DNA of 64,000 bases. It comes from Chamaecrista fasciculata. Its lineage: Eukaryota > Streptophyta > Magnoliopsida > Fabales > Fabaceae. The translations under genes and the position numbers were made by a program. Under the pieces are notes generated by a model. It saw only the letters and a program-made list of their open reading frames with translations. It was not told the origin of the DNA and did no database searches. Below are positions 24,262 through 34,067 of the stretch, one piece after another (the stretch's first letter is position 1; each line of letters opens with the position of its first letter). The stretch spans positions 62,784-126,783 of the forward strand of contig QANZ01027162.1 in the NCBI GenBank assembly GCA_003254925.1, given 5' to 3'.

Positions 24262-24728
24262 GACTCACTTATTTCCAAGAATCTTATTACTTATGTAGAT
24301 TTAACTCATCACCCCCTCTACACTATAATTTCAAATTGTAGATTCCTTATCATGCAATTGGATGAATGCAAGATGCAACATGTTTTGAGGGAAGCTAACT
24401 CCTGTGCTGATGCCTTGACTAATTATGGGAGAAAATCTCAGCTTTAGTTTACTGTTTTTGACTCTCTTCCTCCCTTCTTATATTATCCCTCTTATTTCAC
24501 CGTGACTTCATGAGAATAGTAGCTGAAAGAAGTATGAAGACACTGTCTAGGAGGAAGCCTCCATATTTAGAGTTTTTGGCTGTATTTTGTTCTTGTTCTG
24601 TCTTGCTTATGTTTTCTAAATTCTGTCTGTTTTTAATTTTCGTCTTCTCTAGGTTGTAAATGTGCTTTAAACTATTGTACTGCTTATCCTTCTAATCAAT
24701 AACCCAGTTTTAACCCCAAAAAAAAAAG
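24262..24728 (+). mobile_element. LINE (L1) 3' end with poly(A)
   Basis: Translates to the end of an L1-type RNase H region, HVLREANSCADALTNYG, followed by FDSLPPFLYYPSYF, then a 3'UTR and a poly(A) run at about 24718-24728. It stops exactly where homology to duplication copy 1 resumes ('taaaaccacacagatc'). Confidence 0.75.
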
Positions 24729-25017
24729 CATAAAACCACACAGATCAATATATGTTACAGTAAATATAACTAGTTGGGAATGCTAGCAAGCTCTGCCTTA
24801 TTCTGAAAATATATCACGATGATCTCGTTAACACACCTTTGATATAAATAATACATTATGCATTCATGTATAATTTCAAGCTTCAGTCACATTAATTACA
24901 CTCATGGCCACGTATACCGTACGTACACTTGTACTATATGATATGAGTATATATATATCAACTATATATTACTTATATATCATGATATAATACATGCATA
25001 TATATATAAGAATTTGA

Positions 25018-25287
25018 TTAGGCTTGGCGCGAGTAAGGTGATGTTAATTTGTTTATGTTGAGAGGAAGTAACATCCTATGCCTGGCATAGTAGTTATTAT
25101 AGTTGCCATTAACATAAGCTCGATTCCTTCCAGGCAGAGGAATAGGAAAAGAACTTGCTAGTGCTGCTAGAGATTTCTGACTACTCTGATCATCATTTTG
25201 ATGATGATGATATTGATGATGATGATGAACTCGCAAACCCTTCCGTACAGCCTGATCCACTTGCTCATTCTCAATCTCACCCGCCAT
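25018..25287 (-). CDS. Small uncharacterised plant protein, 89 aa (paralogue B)
   Basis: Paralogue of the gene at 11631-11912 in the second duplication copy. Starts MAGEIENEQVDQAVRKGLRV, has a His/Gln-rich middle (HHHHQYHHHQNDD), then SLAALASSFPIPLPGRNRAY and VNGNYNNYYARHRML. Compared with paralogue A, the PLPGRNRAYVNGNY core is identical, the linker has lost or gained whole codons, and the last 15 or so residues have diverged. No stop or frameshift inside. No signal peptide. Function unknown; the conserved core is the best guess for the functional part. Flanking upstream DNA is also conserved between copies, so the promoter was duplicated too. Confidence 0.65.
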   Translation of the reverse strand: MAGEIENEQVDQAVRKGLRVHHHHQYHHHQNDDQSSQKSLAALASSFPIPLPGRNRAYVNGNYNNYYARHRMLLPLNINKLTSPYSRQA

Positions 25288-25657
25288 GTGATCGATATCA
25301 CTACCTCTTATATGTGTGTTGTGCGTGTGATTAAGTTCTTGTTATTCCTTGTATTTCATATATGCATGCCCACTAAGTAGACATGGGCTAGGTTTATATA
25401 TATATGAAACTAAATAATGAAGCTAACTAATTTTATGTTATAAAGCTTAAAAGTGAAGCTTGGATCCATAGATATCTATCTATCCACGCCTATAGAAGTT
25501 GGAATATTATTAGCCTTTCGGTGGGGAGGAGTATCAGATTCTGGTTCCTTTACGTTAAGTTAACCCGCAACACTTGTTCTATATAATTCTTTATCTTCCT
25601 CAACAAGTCATCATTTCCAAAATAAGCGTACCTAATTATTATGCTTGATAAAATATT

Positions 25658-26106
25658 GAGAAAACCTACTATTTGGTCCCTGAATTTGTACTTAGTCAAC
25701 TAATCAGTCCCTGAATAATTGAAAAACACAATTTGGTCCCTGAAATATTTCAATTATCAACTATTTGGTCCCTAGCTAGTAACGATTTGATCCTTGAATT
25801 TGAATTAATTTTATACTTTTTGATTCATAAATTTGTATTAAATTAATACTGTTTGGTCCCTGAATTTTAACTTTTATACTTTTTGGTTCCTGAATTTGTA
25901 CTAAATTAATATTATTTGATACATGAATTTGAACTAACTTTATTTTTTTTTTATCCCTGAATTTGTACTTTGTGGCTCGAAATTTGACCCAAGGACCAAA
26001 TCGTCGACAATTGCAATAATTCAGGAATGGAGAAGTATATTTTGATTACTCAGGGATAGATTAGTTGGCTCGGTGTAAATTTTGGGACCAAATGATAAAT
26101 TTTCTC
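25658..26106. mobile_element. Mutator-type MITE (GAGAAAACC termini, GGTCCC repeats)
   Basis: Left GAGAAAACCTACTATTTGG and right CCAAATGATAAATTTTCTC are inverted. A perfect 9-bp TSD TAAAATATT lies at 25649-25657 and 26107-26115, the Mutator size. Tandem 'tttggtccctgaatttg' units in the left arm. Absent from copy 1. Confidence 0.9.
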
Positions 26107-27706
26107 TAAAATATTATATATATATACCTGGGGATTAGTATATATCAATTATATAAAATTAGTGGGGAACTGGGGATTAGTATATATCAATTATATTTTT
26201 ATAACATTTCAAAACTTTTTGTTTTATAATTAACCATGCACTTTTTAAAAATAATTATGGGATTAGAGCAAATATATATGTTAGTTTTTTTTTTAAAAAA
26301 AAAAAATTGGTTTAAAACGATAAATTATAGAAATCAAAGTGAGTATTGAAAAATTACTTTGCTTTAAATTATATTTTAGAAAATAATTATAAATGTAATA
26401 AATAATTTTAAAATAATTAACAATTAGAAGAATTCAAATATAAATGAGCCATAAGATACAAAATCATATAAGATATATAATATATTGAAATTCCCTCATC
26501 ATGTGTTTGATTGAGATAAGATTCTCTTTTTTTTTTTTTAATTATGAATTCAAATACTAGCTAGCTAGTAATAATCACAAAGATGTGAAGAATTATTTAA
26601 GATGTACGTATAACTAACACAAACTCCAAAAATTCAAAAAGATAGAAAAGGGTGATGATAAATTAAAGTATATTTGTGAGCATAGTATATATGCCTCTTG
26701 TCCCTCATTCTCCAAGAAGGCTAGACTAAGTGGCATTCAACAATTATTATGGTATCTCTACGAAATACGGATGATTATCGGTTACACGGAAGCATTCACA
26801 CGGCATTATATATATTGTTATATGTTTTTTTTTGGGCCAACAATTTAAAAAGTTTCCTTTTATATAAGGAACTTGAATTTAATACTTGCAAATTCCAAAT
26901 CAATTTGCAACTATTGAATATCATATACTTAAGGCTAAATTCGAATTTGCAAATTACCATAAATAATAAAGCACTTAATACAATTTTTTTTGTAATTTAT
27001 CAAAACAAAACATACTAAAAATACAAAGAGGTTCTTTAGGCAATTTTCGAATAGTCGGGTTGACTCATTTTAACGGCTCTAGTTCACACTAAAATATTCT
27101 TATATATCTAGCTTCTCACTAATAACTAATGGGATTAGATGTGTTGAAGCAGCAGTCTTATATGTTTTTTTTTCTGATTTTTATTTTTATTCACACTTTA
27201 CAGAATTTAACTGTACAATTCAACTAAATAACTTTTGTAACTAATTCAGATGATAAAGTGGACTCTTTACTGTGTACCGATCAAGTGTTTTTTTAGTAGG
27301 ATAAAGAGGCCTAAAGTAGTGAAGTGGACTCCACTCACTGATCACGTCCATGTTTCAATATTTTCCTCCCCGATGAGTTTGTTTGGGTGTGTAATAGGTC
27401 ATCTTGTTTGTTTGTTTACAGATGTAAAATTGAATGTATGAAAAGCTAAAATCATCATTATAGCATGTTGTATCCGAACTAAAATAGTAAACCGAACGTA
27501 CCCATCCCAAAATGTATCCAAACCAATAATATGTGAACACTCTTTGCTACTTCCTGCAGTTGCGTGTAGGTTTCATCTCAATTCTCAAACTAATAATATA
27601 CTTAATTTAATCTTTACGTAAGTATATATAAAATCACAGTGAGATTAAAATAACAATAATTTGACCATCTAGAAAATTCAGAATGGACACCTATCTAGTA
27701 AGTAAT
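26107..27706. other. AT-rich noncoding end of duplication copy 2
   Basis: No gene. 26120-26190 contains a short direct repeat ('ctggggattagtatatatca' twice). ORFs at 26749 and 27250 are not conserved with copy 1 and look random. Confidence 0.5.
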
Positions 27707-27715
27707 TAAACAAAA

Positions 27716-28145
27716 GGCTTAAGTGCAATTTTGGTCCCCTAACTTTCGCAAAGGTCTCAATTTGGTCCCCTAACTTTTTTTGTTGCAATTTTGGTCCCTT
27801 AACTTTCGCAAAGGTCTCAATTTGGTCCCCTAACTTTTTTTGTTGCAATTTTAGTCTCCTAACTTTTGAAAACGTCTCACTGTTGGTCCCAAGTGCACTT
27901 TTTCCATCCATTATCTGTCGCTAGTGCCGATCTGACAGGCTGAGTTGGCTGATGACATGACAAATATGGGTGAAGTGTATTAAAAAATGATCATTATGCG
28001 GAGACGTTTTCATGACTTGGAAGTACACTTGGGACCAATAGTGAGATGTTTTCAAGAGTTAGGGGACCAAAATTGCAACAAAAAAAGTTAGGGGACCAAA
28101 TTGAGACCTTTACGAAAGTTAGGGGACTAAAATTGCACTTAAGCC
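27716..28145. mobile_element. Mutator-type MITE in the promoter of the first carboxylesterase
   Basis: Terminal inverted repeats GGCTTAAGTGCAATTTTGG / CCAAAATTGCACTTAAGCC in essence (one base differs inside). A perfect 9-bp TSD TAAACAAAA lies at 27707-27715 and 28146-28154. The left arm repeats 'cccctaactttcgcaaaggt' in tandem. It ends 126 bp before the ATG of the esterase gene at 28271 and about 40 bp before a TATA-like stretch. Confidence 0.93.
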
Positions 28146-28179
28146 TAAACAAAACTAATAAAATACTACTAGTACTATC

Positions 28180-28195
28180 CATTATATATATACAT
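28180..28195 (+). promoter_or_regulatory. TATA-like element of the first carboxylesterase gene
   Basis: CATTATATATATACAT lies about 80-90 bp before the ATG at 28271, the usual place for a plant TATA box with a short leader. It lies just downstream of the MITE's TSD, so upstream regulatory DNA is separated by the MITE. Confidence 0.5.
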
Positions 28196-28270
28196 CCCCA
28201 ATATATAGTTCCCACCACCATCCAAAATTCAACAAAACTTATACTTCACTCCACATCCTCTCTCCTAGAA

Positions 28271-29248
28271 ATGGCTTCCACCACCACCACCAACGTCGTC
28301 GCCGAAGAAATTCCGACCTACATTCGAGTCTATAAAAACGGCACCGTCGAACGCCTCCGTCAAATGCCATCTATTCCGCCGTCGCTTCACGACCCCAAAA
28401 CCGGAGTCTCCTCCAAAGACGTCGTAATTTCTAAAAACCCCTCAATTTCCGCTCGCATATTCCTTCCAAAATCCACAGACGACTCACATCACAAAAAACT
28501 TCCCATCTTGGTCTACTTCCACGGTGGCGGATTCTTCTTCCAATCCGCCTTCTCCACCATCTTCCACCACTACGCCGCCGCCCTCGCCGCCGAATCAACC
28601 GCCGTCGTCGTTTCCGTCGAGTACCGTCTTGCCCCGGAACACCATCTCCCAGCAGCATACGACGATTGTTGGGACACCCTGAAATGGGTCGCAAGGTGTT
28701 CGACGAAATTCCCCAGTGAAGAACCATGGCTTGATCGTTGTGATTTTGAAAGACTCTTCATAGGGGGTGATAGTTCTGGTGGTAACATTGTGCATAACAT
28801 CGCTATGCGTGCTGGAATTGAGAATTTGCCAGGTGGGGTTAAAATTCTAGGTGCTATTTATGGTCAGCCTTATTTCTATGGGTCAAGGCCAATTGGGTCT
28901 GAACCTGAAACAGAGCGCGAACAGAGTCTGAATTTTATGATATGGAAATTTGTGTATCCTGGTGCTCCTGGAGGAATAGATAATCCAATGGTGAATCCAT
29001 TGAGTGATGGGGCTCCTAGTTTGAGTGGACTTGGGTGTGGTAAGATACTTGTGTGTGTTGCTGGGAAGGATGAGTTGAGAGATAGAGGGGTTTGGTACTA
29101 TGAGGGTGTGAAGAATAGTGGGTGGAAAGGGAAGATAGAGTTGTTTGAGGAAGAAGGGGAGGATCATGGTTATCATTTATGGGATGTTGAATCTGAGAAA
29201 AGTAAGAGAATAACGAAACGCATTGCTGCTTTCATCATGGAGAAATAG
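28271..29248 (+). CDS. Class I carboxylesterase, 2-hydroxyisoflavanone dehydratase-like (CXE-1)
   Basis: An alpha/beta-hydrolase of 325 aa, the usual length of plant CXE/HIDH proteins, probably cytosolic and single-exon. I start at MASTTTTNVV; the ORF extends upstream into the MITE without support. Motifs: oxyanion-hole HGGG at residues 84-87, nucleophile GDSSG with Ser168, Asp267 in GKDELRDRG, His299 in GEDHGYH. Known HIDH of soybean has Thr at the nucleophile position while licorice HIDH and ordinary esterases have Ser; here it is Ser, so ester hydrolysis or a methoxy-type dehydratase are both possible. First member of a same-strand array with genes at 34068, 40673 and 45797. Family certain, substrate unknown. 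Confidence 0.9.
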   Translation: MASTTTTNVVAEEIPTYIRVYKNGTVERLRQMPSIPPSLHDPKTGVSSKDVVISKNPSISARIFLPKSTDDSHHKKLPILVYFHGGGFFFQSAFSTIFHHYAAALAAESTAVVVSVEYRLAPEHHLPAAYDDCWDTLKWVARCSTKFPSEEPWLDRCDFERLFIGGDSSGGNIVHNIAMRAGIENLPGGVKILGAIYGQPYFYGSRPIGSEPETEREQSLNFMIWKFVYPGAPGGIDNPMVNPLSDGAPSLSGLGCGKILVCVAGKDELRDRGVWYYEGVKNSGWKGKIELFEEEGEDHGYHLWDVESEKSKRITKRIAAFIMEK

Positions 29249-29610
29249 AAGTATAAAATAACGGTTGTGTATCCTTGTATTCTTCTTCGTCCGGGTCTTG
29301 TGTATTTGAGTTAATAAGCCTTGATGTCCAATACATGTGTCTTATGGAGACTAATCCTAAATAAAATAGACTGTTTGTGTGTTGACAATTCAATGAATCG
29401 TTATGTCATATTGGATTATGATTTTTGAATTTTAGTTAGTTAATTTTTAAATAATTTCACTTTTTTATTATTCTATTTTGAAGCTCATAATTCAGAAAAT
29501 ATTTTTTCAATCTACATATCAAACCTCCCTATCTGCATTGTAGTATTTTTATTTTTTTTACTTTCAAATTTTTAAAAATTCGTTTGACTTCTTTTTAGAA
29601 TATAAGGTGT
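29249..29610. other. 3' flank of CXE-1
   Basis: Probable 3'UTR: 'gagttaataagcc' and 'ctaaataaaatag' at about 29310-29365 could act as poly(A) signals. The rest is AT-rich and featureless. Confidence 0.45.
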
Positions 29611-29745
29611 AGTTTTTTTTTTTTTTTTTTGTATAAACTAAGAGTATCCATCATCGGGAACAACGATTAATTTCTCCGTCGCGAGTCCTCCACTTAAGGG
29701 TAAATGACTGACCACAAAATACCACTAAGCTACACTTGATGAACT
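29611..29745 (-). mobile_element. Probable SINE (minus strand) with poly(A)
   Basis: On the minus strand an A-box-like TAGCTTAGTGG is followed by a weak B box (GACTCGCGAC) and a terminal run of 18 A. Size fits a tRNA-derived SINE. No clear TSD was found, so moderate confidence. Confidence 0.45.
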
Positions 29746-30245
29746 AGGTTCTGGCCGGGGGTCATTACCTGGTTCAGATGAGGCAACTCCGGGCTGAAGG
29801 TTAGGTGGTTCTACGATTCACCTAATGTCAATTGACTGAGTAGAGAGCGTACACTGGGGGCTAACCTTTTTATACTGGCTGAGGGCAATCTGGTGTAATC
29901 TTGCCATAAATGCTTAGATGCTTGATTGAGATCTTTGCTGATTTGATTGTGATTCTTGATCACTGAGTGATTTGTCCTGATTGACCTAGGATCTTGGTCG
30001 ATCCTTGATTGGTTCCTGATTGATTCAGAGAATGTTTCCTTACTCCTCACGACCTTTTGCTCAATGGGCGCCCACGCTCTTTGAAGTGGCAGGCGTTCTT
30101 GCCCTAGTGAGATCGAGGGCGTTCTCGCCCTTTCCATTTCTCTTGTGGGCCTCTAGCATACTGGGCCAAGGGCATCTTCTGTCATTTGGGCCTCCTAATT
30201 ATTGGGCCTATTATCAACACTCATGTAGTTATTATAAAGAGTGGT
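29746..30245. other. Unidentified repeat-like DNA, possibly LTR-derived
   Basis: GC-richer than its surroundings with 'gatcttggtcgatccttgat'-type short repeats and 'cctttttatactggctga', which inverted looks like a TATA region. Might be a piece of an LTR in antisense. No terminal repeats seen. Confidence 0.3.
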
Positions 30246-30619
30246 GGCTAAAATGTACTTTTGGTTCCATAACTTTAGCAAAGGTTTCAATTTGGTCTCA
30301 ACTTTTTTTGTTGCAATTTTGATTCCATAACTTTTGAAAACGTCTCACTGTTGGTCCCAAGCTGATTTCCATTCATTATCTGTCGTTAAATCCACTTCAC
30401 TCATATTTGCCTCGTTATCATTTAACTCAGTATGCCAAATCATGTTTAACTGCAGAAAATAAATGAAAATCAACTTTGGACCAACAATGGGACGTTTTTC
30501 GAAGTTATGGGACTAAAACTGCAACCAAAAAAGTTATGAGACCAAAATTGCAAAAAAAAAAATTATAGGACCAAATTGAGATCATTGTCAAAGTTATGGG
30601 AGAAAAATGCACTTTAGCC
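30246..30619. mobile_element. Mutator-type MITE, sibling of the 27716 element
   Basis: Left GGCTAAAATGTACTTTTGG, right end inverse of GGCTAAAGTGCATTTTT. Flanks AAGAGTGGT (30237-30245) and AACAGTGGC (30620-30628) match at 7 of 9 positions, a decayed 9-bp TSD. The interior shares 'gttgcaatttt' and 'aaaacgtctcactgttggtc' with the element at 27716. Older than it, judged by the TSD. Confidence 0.82.
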
Positions 30620-30650
30620 AACAGTGGCTGTATACTTGTAGTTGTATGTA

Positions 30651-30990
30651 TGTTGAACGCTTTGAGCTGTTTTCTTCATTTTTTTTTAAATAAAGATAAG
30701 CATGAATTAAAGTCATTTACATCAATGTGTCACCATATATTCTTGCCGGTCTTTGGACACCACAGAGCTTTGTTTGACCATATCCTTCATAGGACATGTA
30801 TTCATATCTATTTAAGGAATGATCAAAATCAATACTGAATATTTTGAGATTTTAGTCTGTGAATTTAAATTTAAGAGTTCAGGTCCAATATCTCTACACC
30901 AACCCTTCCCCTTTAACCCTTCCCCCTCAAGCAACAGATACAGTGTGAAAAAAACATTATATTCAAACTAAATAACAAATAACGTAACCA
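30651..30990. repeat. Direct repeat flanking the truncated esterase, copy 1
   Basis: Shares 'cgctttgagctgttttcttc', 'taaagataagcatgaatt', 'catcaatgtgtcaccatat', 'cttcataggacatgtattca' and 'aaaacattatattcaa' in order with 31985-32560. The pair brackets the truncated esterase copy. Confidence 0.75.
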
Positions 30991-31124
30991 CATGAATATG
31001 GTCTAATAATTTCTCATTCAGTTCTTTAACCAAATAATGGGATACGAATCTTAACTACGAGAATAAAATACATTATGGTCTAATAAATAGTATTACTTTA
31101 CATACGAATCATAACTACGAGAAT

Positions 31125-31667
31125 ATGGTCGCAAGGTGTTCGACGAAATTCCCCAATGAAGAACCCTGGCTAAAATTCGGTGATTCTGATAGAATCTTCA
31201 TTGGAGGTGATAGTGCTGGTGGTAATATTGTTCATAACATCGCTATGCGTGCTGGAATTGAGAAATTGCCAGGTGGGGTTAGAATTTTAGGGGCTATTTA
31301 TGCTCATCCTTATTTCTGGAGCTCAAAGCCAATTGGGAATGAACCTAAAACAGAGCGCGAGAAGACTCTGTCATATCTGGCATGGAAATTTTCGTACCCT
31401 GGTGCTCCTGGAGGAATAGATAACCCAATGTTGAATCCATTAAGTGATGGGGCTCCTAGTTTGAGTGGACTTGGGTGTGTTGCTGAGAAAGATGGGTTGA
31501 GAGACAGAGGGGTTTGGTACTATGCGGGAGTGAAGAGCAGTGGGTGGAAAGGGAAGCTGGAGTTGTTTGAGGAAGAAGGGGTAGGTCATGTTTATCATAT
31601 TTTTGAGCCTGAATCTGAGAAAGGTAAGAGAATGACGAAACGGATGGCTTCTTTTATCATGGATTAA
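31125..31667 (+). pseudogene. Truncated carboxylesterase (HIDH-like) copy
   Basis: The C-terminal half of a family member, closest by eye to the gene at 34068 (shared EKLPGG/ENLPGG, SSKPIGNEPKTEREKTL, EEEGVGHVYHIFEPES). Homology begins abruptly at 'ggtcgcaaggtgttcgac', equivalent to residue about 140, so the HGGG oxyanion hole is missing; the apparent ATG is accidental. The GDSAG nucleophile, the Asp (AEKDGLRDRG) and the His (GHVYH) remain, but 18 bases encoding GKILVC are deleted just before the Asp. The 3' flank is shared with the gene at 34068. A dead duplicate. Confidence 0.88.
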
Positions 31668-31984
31668 GTATGTGTTAATAAATGGTGGAGCTGAGAAGAA
31701 TTTATTCATAGTCTCTGCCTTAATGTATGTGTTGTATTGTACTTTCCTCGTCGATTGATTATGTGATCTTTCAAGTATAGTACACAATTGTTAGATATAT
31801 AAAAATATCTATTCGATAAGTTAAAATAGTATTGGAATTTGACATTTTTTTGTTTGATTAAGTTTTGATAATCTTAAAAATAATTAATACTTTTCTAAAT
31901 TTATCATTGACTTGTTATTCTCAAATATAGAAATTCTCCAAAATAATTCATGGTTAAAATACTATATTATACTTGTATGTAATG

Positions 31985-32560
31985 TTCAACGCTTTGAGCT
32001 GTTTTCTTCATTTTTTTTAATAAAGATAAGCATGAATTGAAGTCACTTACATCAATGTGTCACCATATCTTCTTGTCGGTCCTTGGACAGTACCATTTGT
32101 TTGACCAAATCCTTCATAGGACATGTATTCATATTTATTCAGGTCCAATATCAATAAATTTATAGATGGGTTTAGAAAAAAAATCCAATTCTTACGCCAT
32201 TCCAATGTCAAATCCGACTCTAAAAATCTACGTATATACAGATATACTATCTATGAACATCTCTACATCCAACCCTTCCCCACTTAAACAATGATATTTT
32301 AATTTTTATGGATACATGATTCATCATTTGTAGATACTAAAAGAGTAATAAATTGACCATCATAATTCATATACGGTGATAAAATTGCCGGTGGTGTTTA
32401 CATTCGGATAAAAACTTCGCAAGAAATTTGTATTAACTTTGTTAGGATTGAGTTACCGTAATATATTTTTTACGGTCAAATCAGTATTAAAAAGAGAAAA
32501 AAAGTAATAAATACAGGGTCCAAAAAACATTATATTCAATTATTCAAACAAAATGACAAA
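31985..32560. repeat. Direct repeat flanking the truncated esterase, copy 2
   Basis: Second copy of the 30651-30990 sequence in the same orientation about 1.33 kb away, with an insertion of about 200 bp between its halves. Suggests that the pseudogene segment arose by an unequal or tandem event. Confidence 0.7.
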
Positions 32561-32661
32561 TGACATGGCTATTGAAGATCGAGACAATCAAATTAGCAAG
32601 ATCACGATTGCCAAATGTCATCTTGACTCACCTTATCATTTGATGTTATTAAATAATAAAT

Positions 32662-33894
32662 AGGCCAAAGTGCGAATTTGGTCCGGTAACTTTGATACAG
32701 TTCCCAAATCAATCCTATAACTTTTTTTGTCTCGAATTTGGTCCTGTAACTTTGCTCCCGTTCCCAAATCAGTCCTATAACTTTTTTTGTCTCGTATTTG
32801 GTCCTGTATCTTTGCTTTAGGTCCCAAATCAGTCCTATATCTTTTTTTGTCTCAATTTTGGTCCCATATGTTTTGAAAAACTTCCACGTTAGTCCTTTGT
32901 CTATTTTAAATTACAGTTTAGTCCTGAAAACTTCAAGTCCCTTTCACTTTAGTCCCTAACTATCAAAATGAAAGTGAAAGAGCATCTCTGAAGATTCCCA
33001 AACCTTATATCTTGGTCTCTAATTCATGAATTCTTCATGTAATGGAATAGTAATGCAAAAGCAATACAAATTAGAGCAAATGACAGAGGGACCAAAATCG
33101 AAAACATAGTAAATTCAAAACCCACAGGAAAATGCCCCAAACTCGCCGGAAAACGTACGGAAATCGCCAAGAAACTCAAGAATTCATCCAAAAACCTCAA
33201 TTCTCACTGAAATCTCACTCAAATAATCGCCCTCAAATGCTTTAAAAATGAATTTTCGAAAATTCAAACTTTTGAGGATGGAGGTGATAGAAGAAATGTA
33301 AGGGATTTTAGAACTTCTCTCTCGGAATCACCAAATGTAAGGGAATCTTCTATCACCTCCCTCCTCAAAAGTGGATTTGCGAAAATTCTTTCTTAAAGCA
33401 TTTGAGGACGATTATTTGAGAGAGATTTCAGTGAGAATTGGGGTTTTTAGATGAGTTTTTGAGTTTCTCGGCGATTTCCGTACGTTTTCCGGTGGGTTTT
33501 AAGTTTTCTAAGTTTTCAATTTTGGTCCCTCTGTCATTTGCTTTAATTTGTGTTGTTTTGTATTTCTATTCCATTTCATGAAGAATTCATGGATTAGGGG
33601 CCAAGATGTAAGATTTGAGAATCTTTAGGGACGCTCTTTGACTTTCATTTTGATAGTCAGGGACTAAAGTGAAAGGAACTTAAAGTTTTCAGGACTAAAC
33701 TGTAATTTAAAATAGACGGAGGACTAACGGTGGGAGGTTTTCAAAACATATGGGACCAAAACTGAGACAAAAAAAGATATAGGACTGATTTGGGACTTGG
33801 AGCAAAGATAGAGGACCAAATACGAGACAAAAAAGTTATAGGACTGATTTGGGAACTGGAGCAAAGTTACAGGACCAAATTCGCACTTTGGCCT
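32662..33894. mobile_element. Foldback element (long inverted repeat MITE) upstream of CXE-2
   Basis: 1233 bp with ends AGGCCAAAGTGCGAATTTGG / CCAAATTCGCACTTTGGCCT. The 7-bp flanks AATAAAT at 32655-32661 and 33895-33901 are identical. Almost the whole element is two arms of about 600 bp that are inverted copies, meeting near 33310-33330: for example 'ttgaggatggaggtgataga' on the left and 'tctatcacctccctcctcaa' on the right. The terminal part carries tandem 'ggtcctgtaactttgc' units. It ends 173 bp before the ATG at 34068. Confidence 0.92.
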
Positions 33895-34067
33895 AATAAA
33901 TATATCTAATACACAGTGTCTAGTATTATTTATGCATTCCCTTCATCATAACCCACCATCGAAATTCAATGAAGCTTGTATTTGTTATTTTCTTTTTTCT
34001 CAAATCCTCATCCTTCCTTTTTCTTCTCTATCTAAACACTCTCTCCCCAACTCAGAGTTTCCCTAAA

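Larger units (their letters stand above)
22140..27706. repeat. Tandem segmental duplication, copy 2
   Basis: Directly follows copy 1 and repeats its landmarks in the same order and orientation, including a paralogue of the small-protein gene. It carries its own insertions: a LINE end at about 22333, a block of Mutator, Gypsy-LTR and LINE sequence at about 22890-24728, and a MITE at 25658. It ends at the TSD of the next MITE (27707). Confidence 0.8.

Noticed and set aside
27678..27911. ORF with repeated LQQKKLGDQIETFAKV
   Set aside because: Translation of the tandem units of the MITE arm at 27716-28145.
33969..34067. N-terminal extension of CXE-2 with a hydrophobic stretch (possible signal peptide)
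   Set aside because: The three sibling genes start at the position of 34068 and have no extension; family members are cytosolic. The upstream ATG is probably in the leader.
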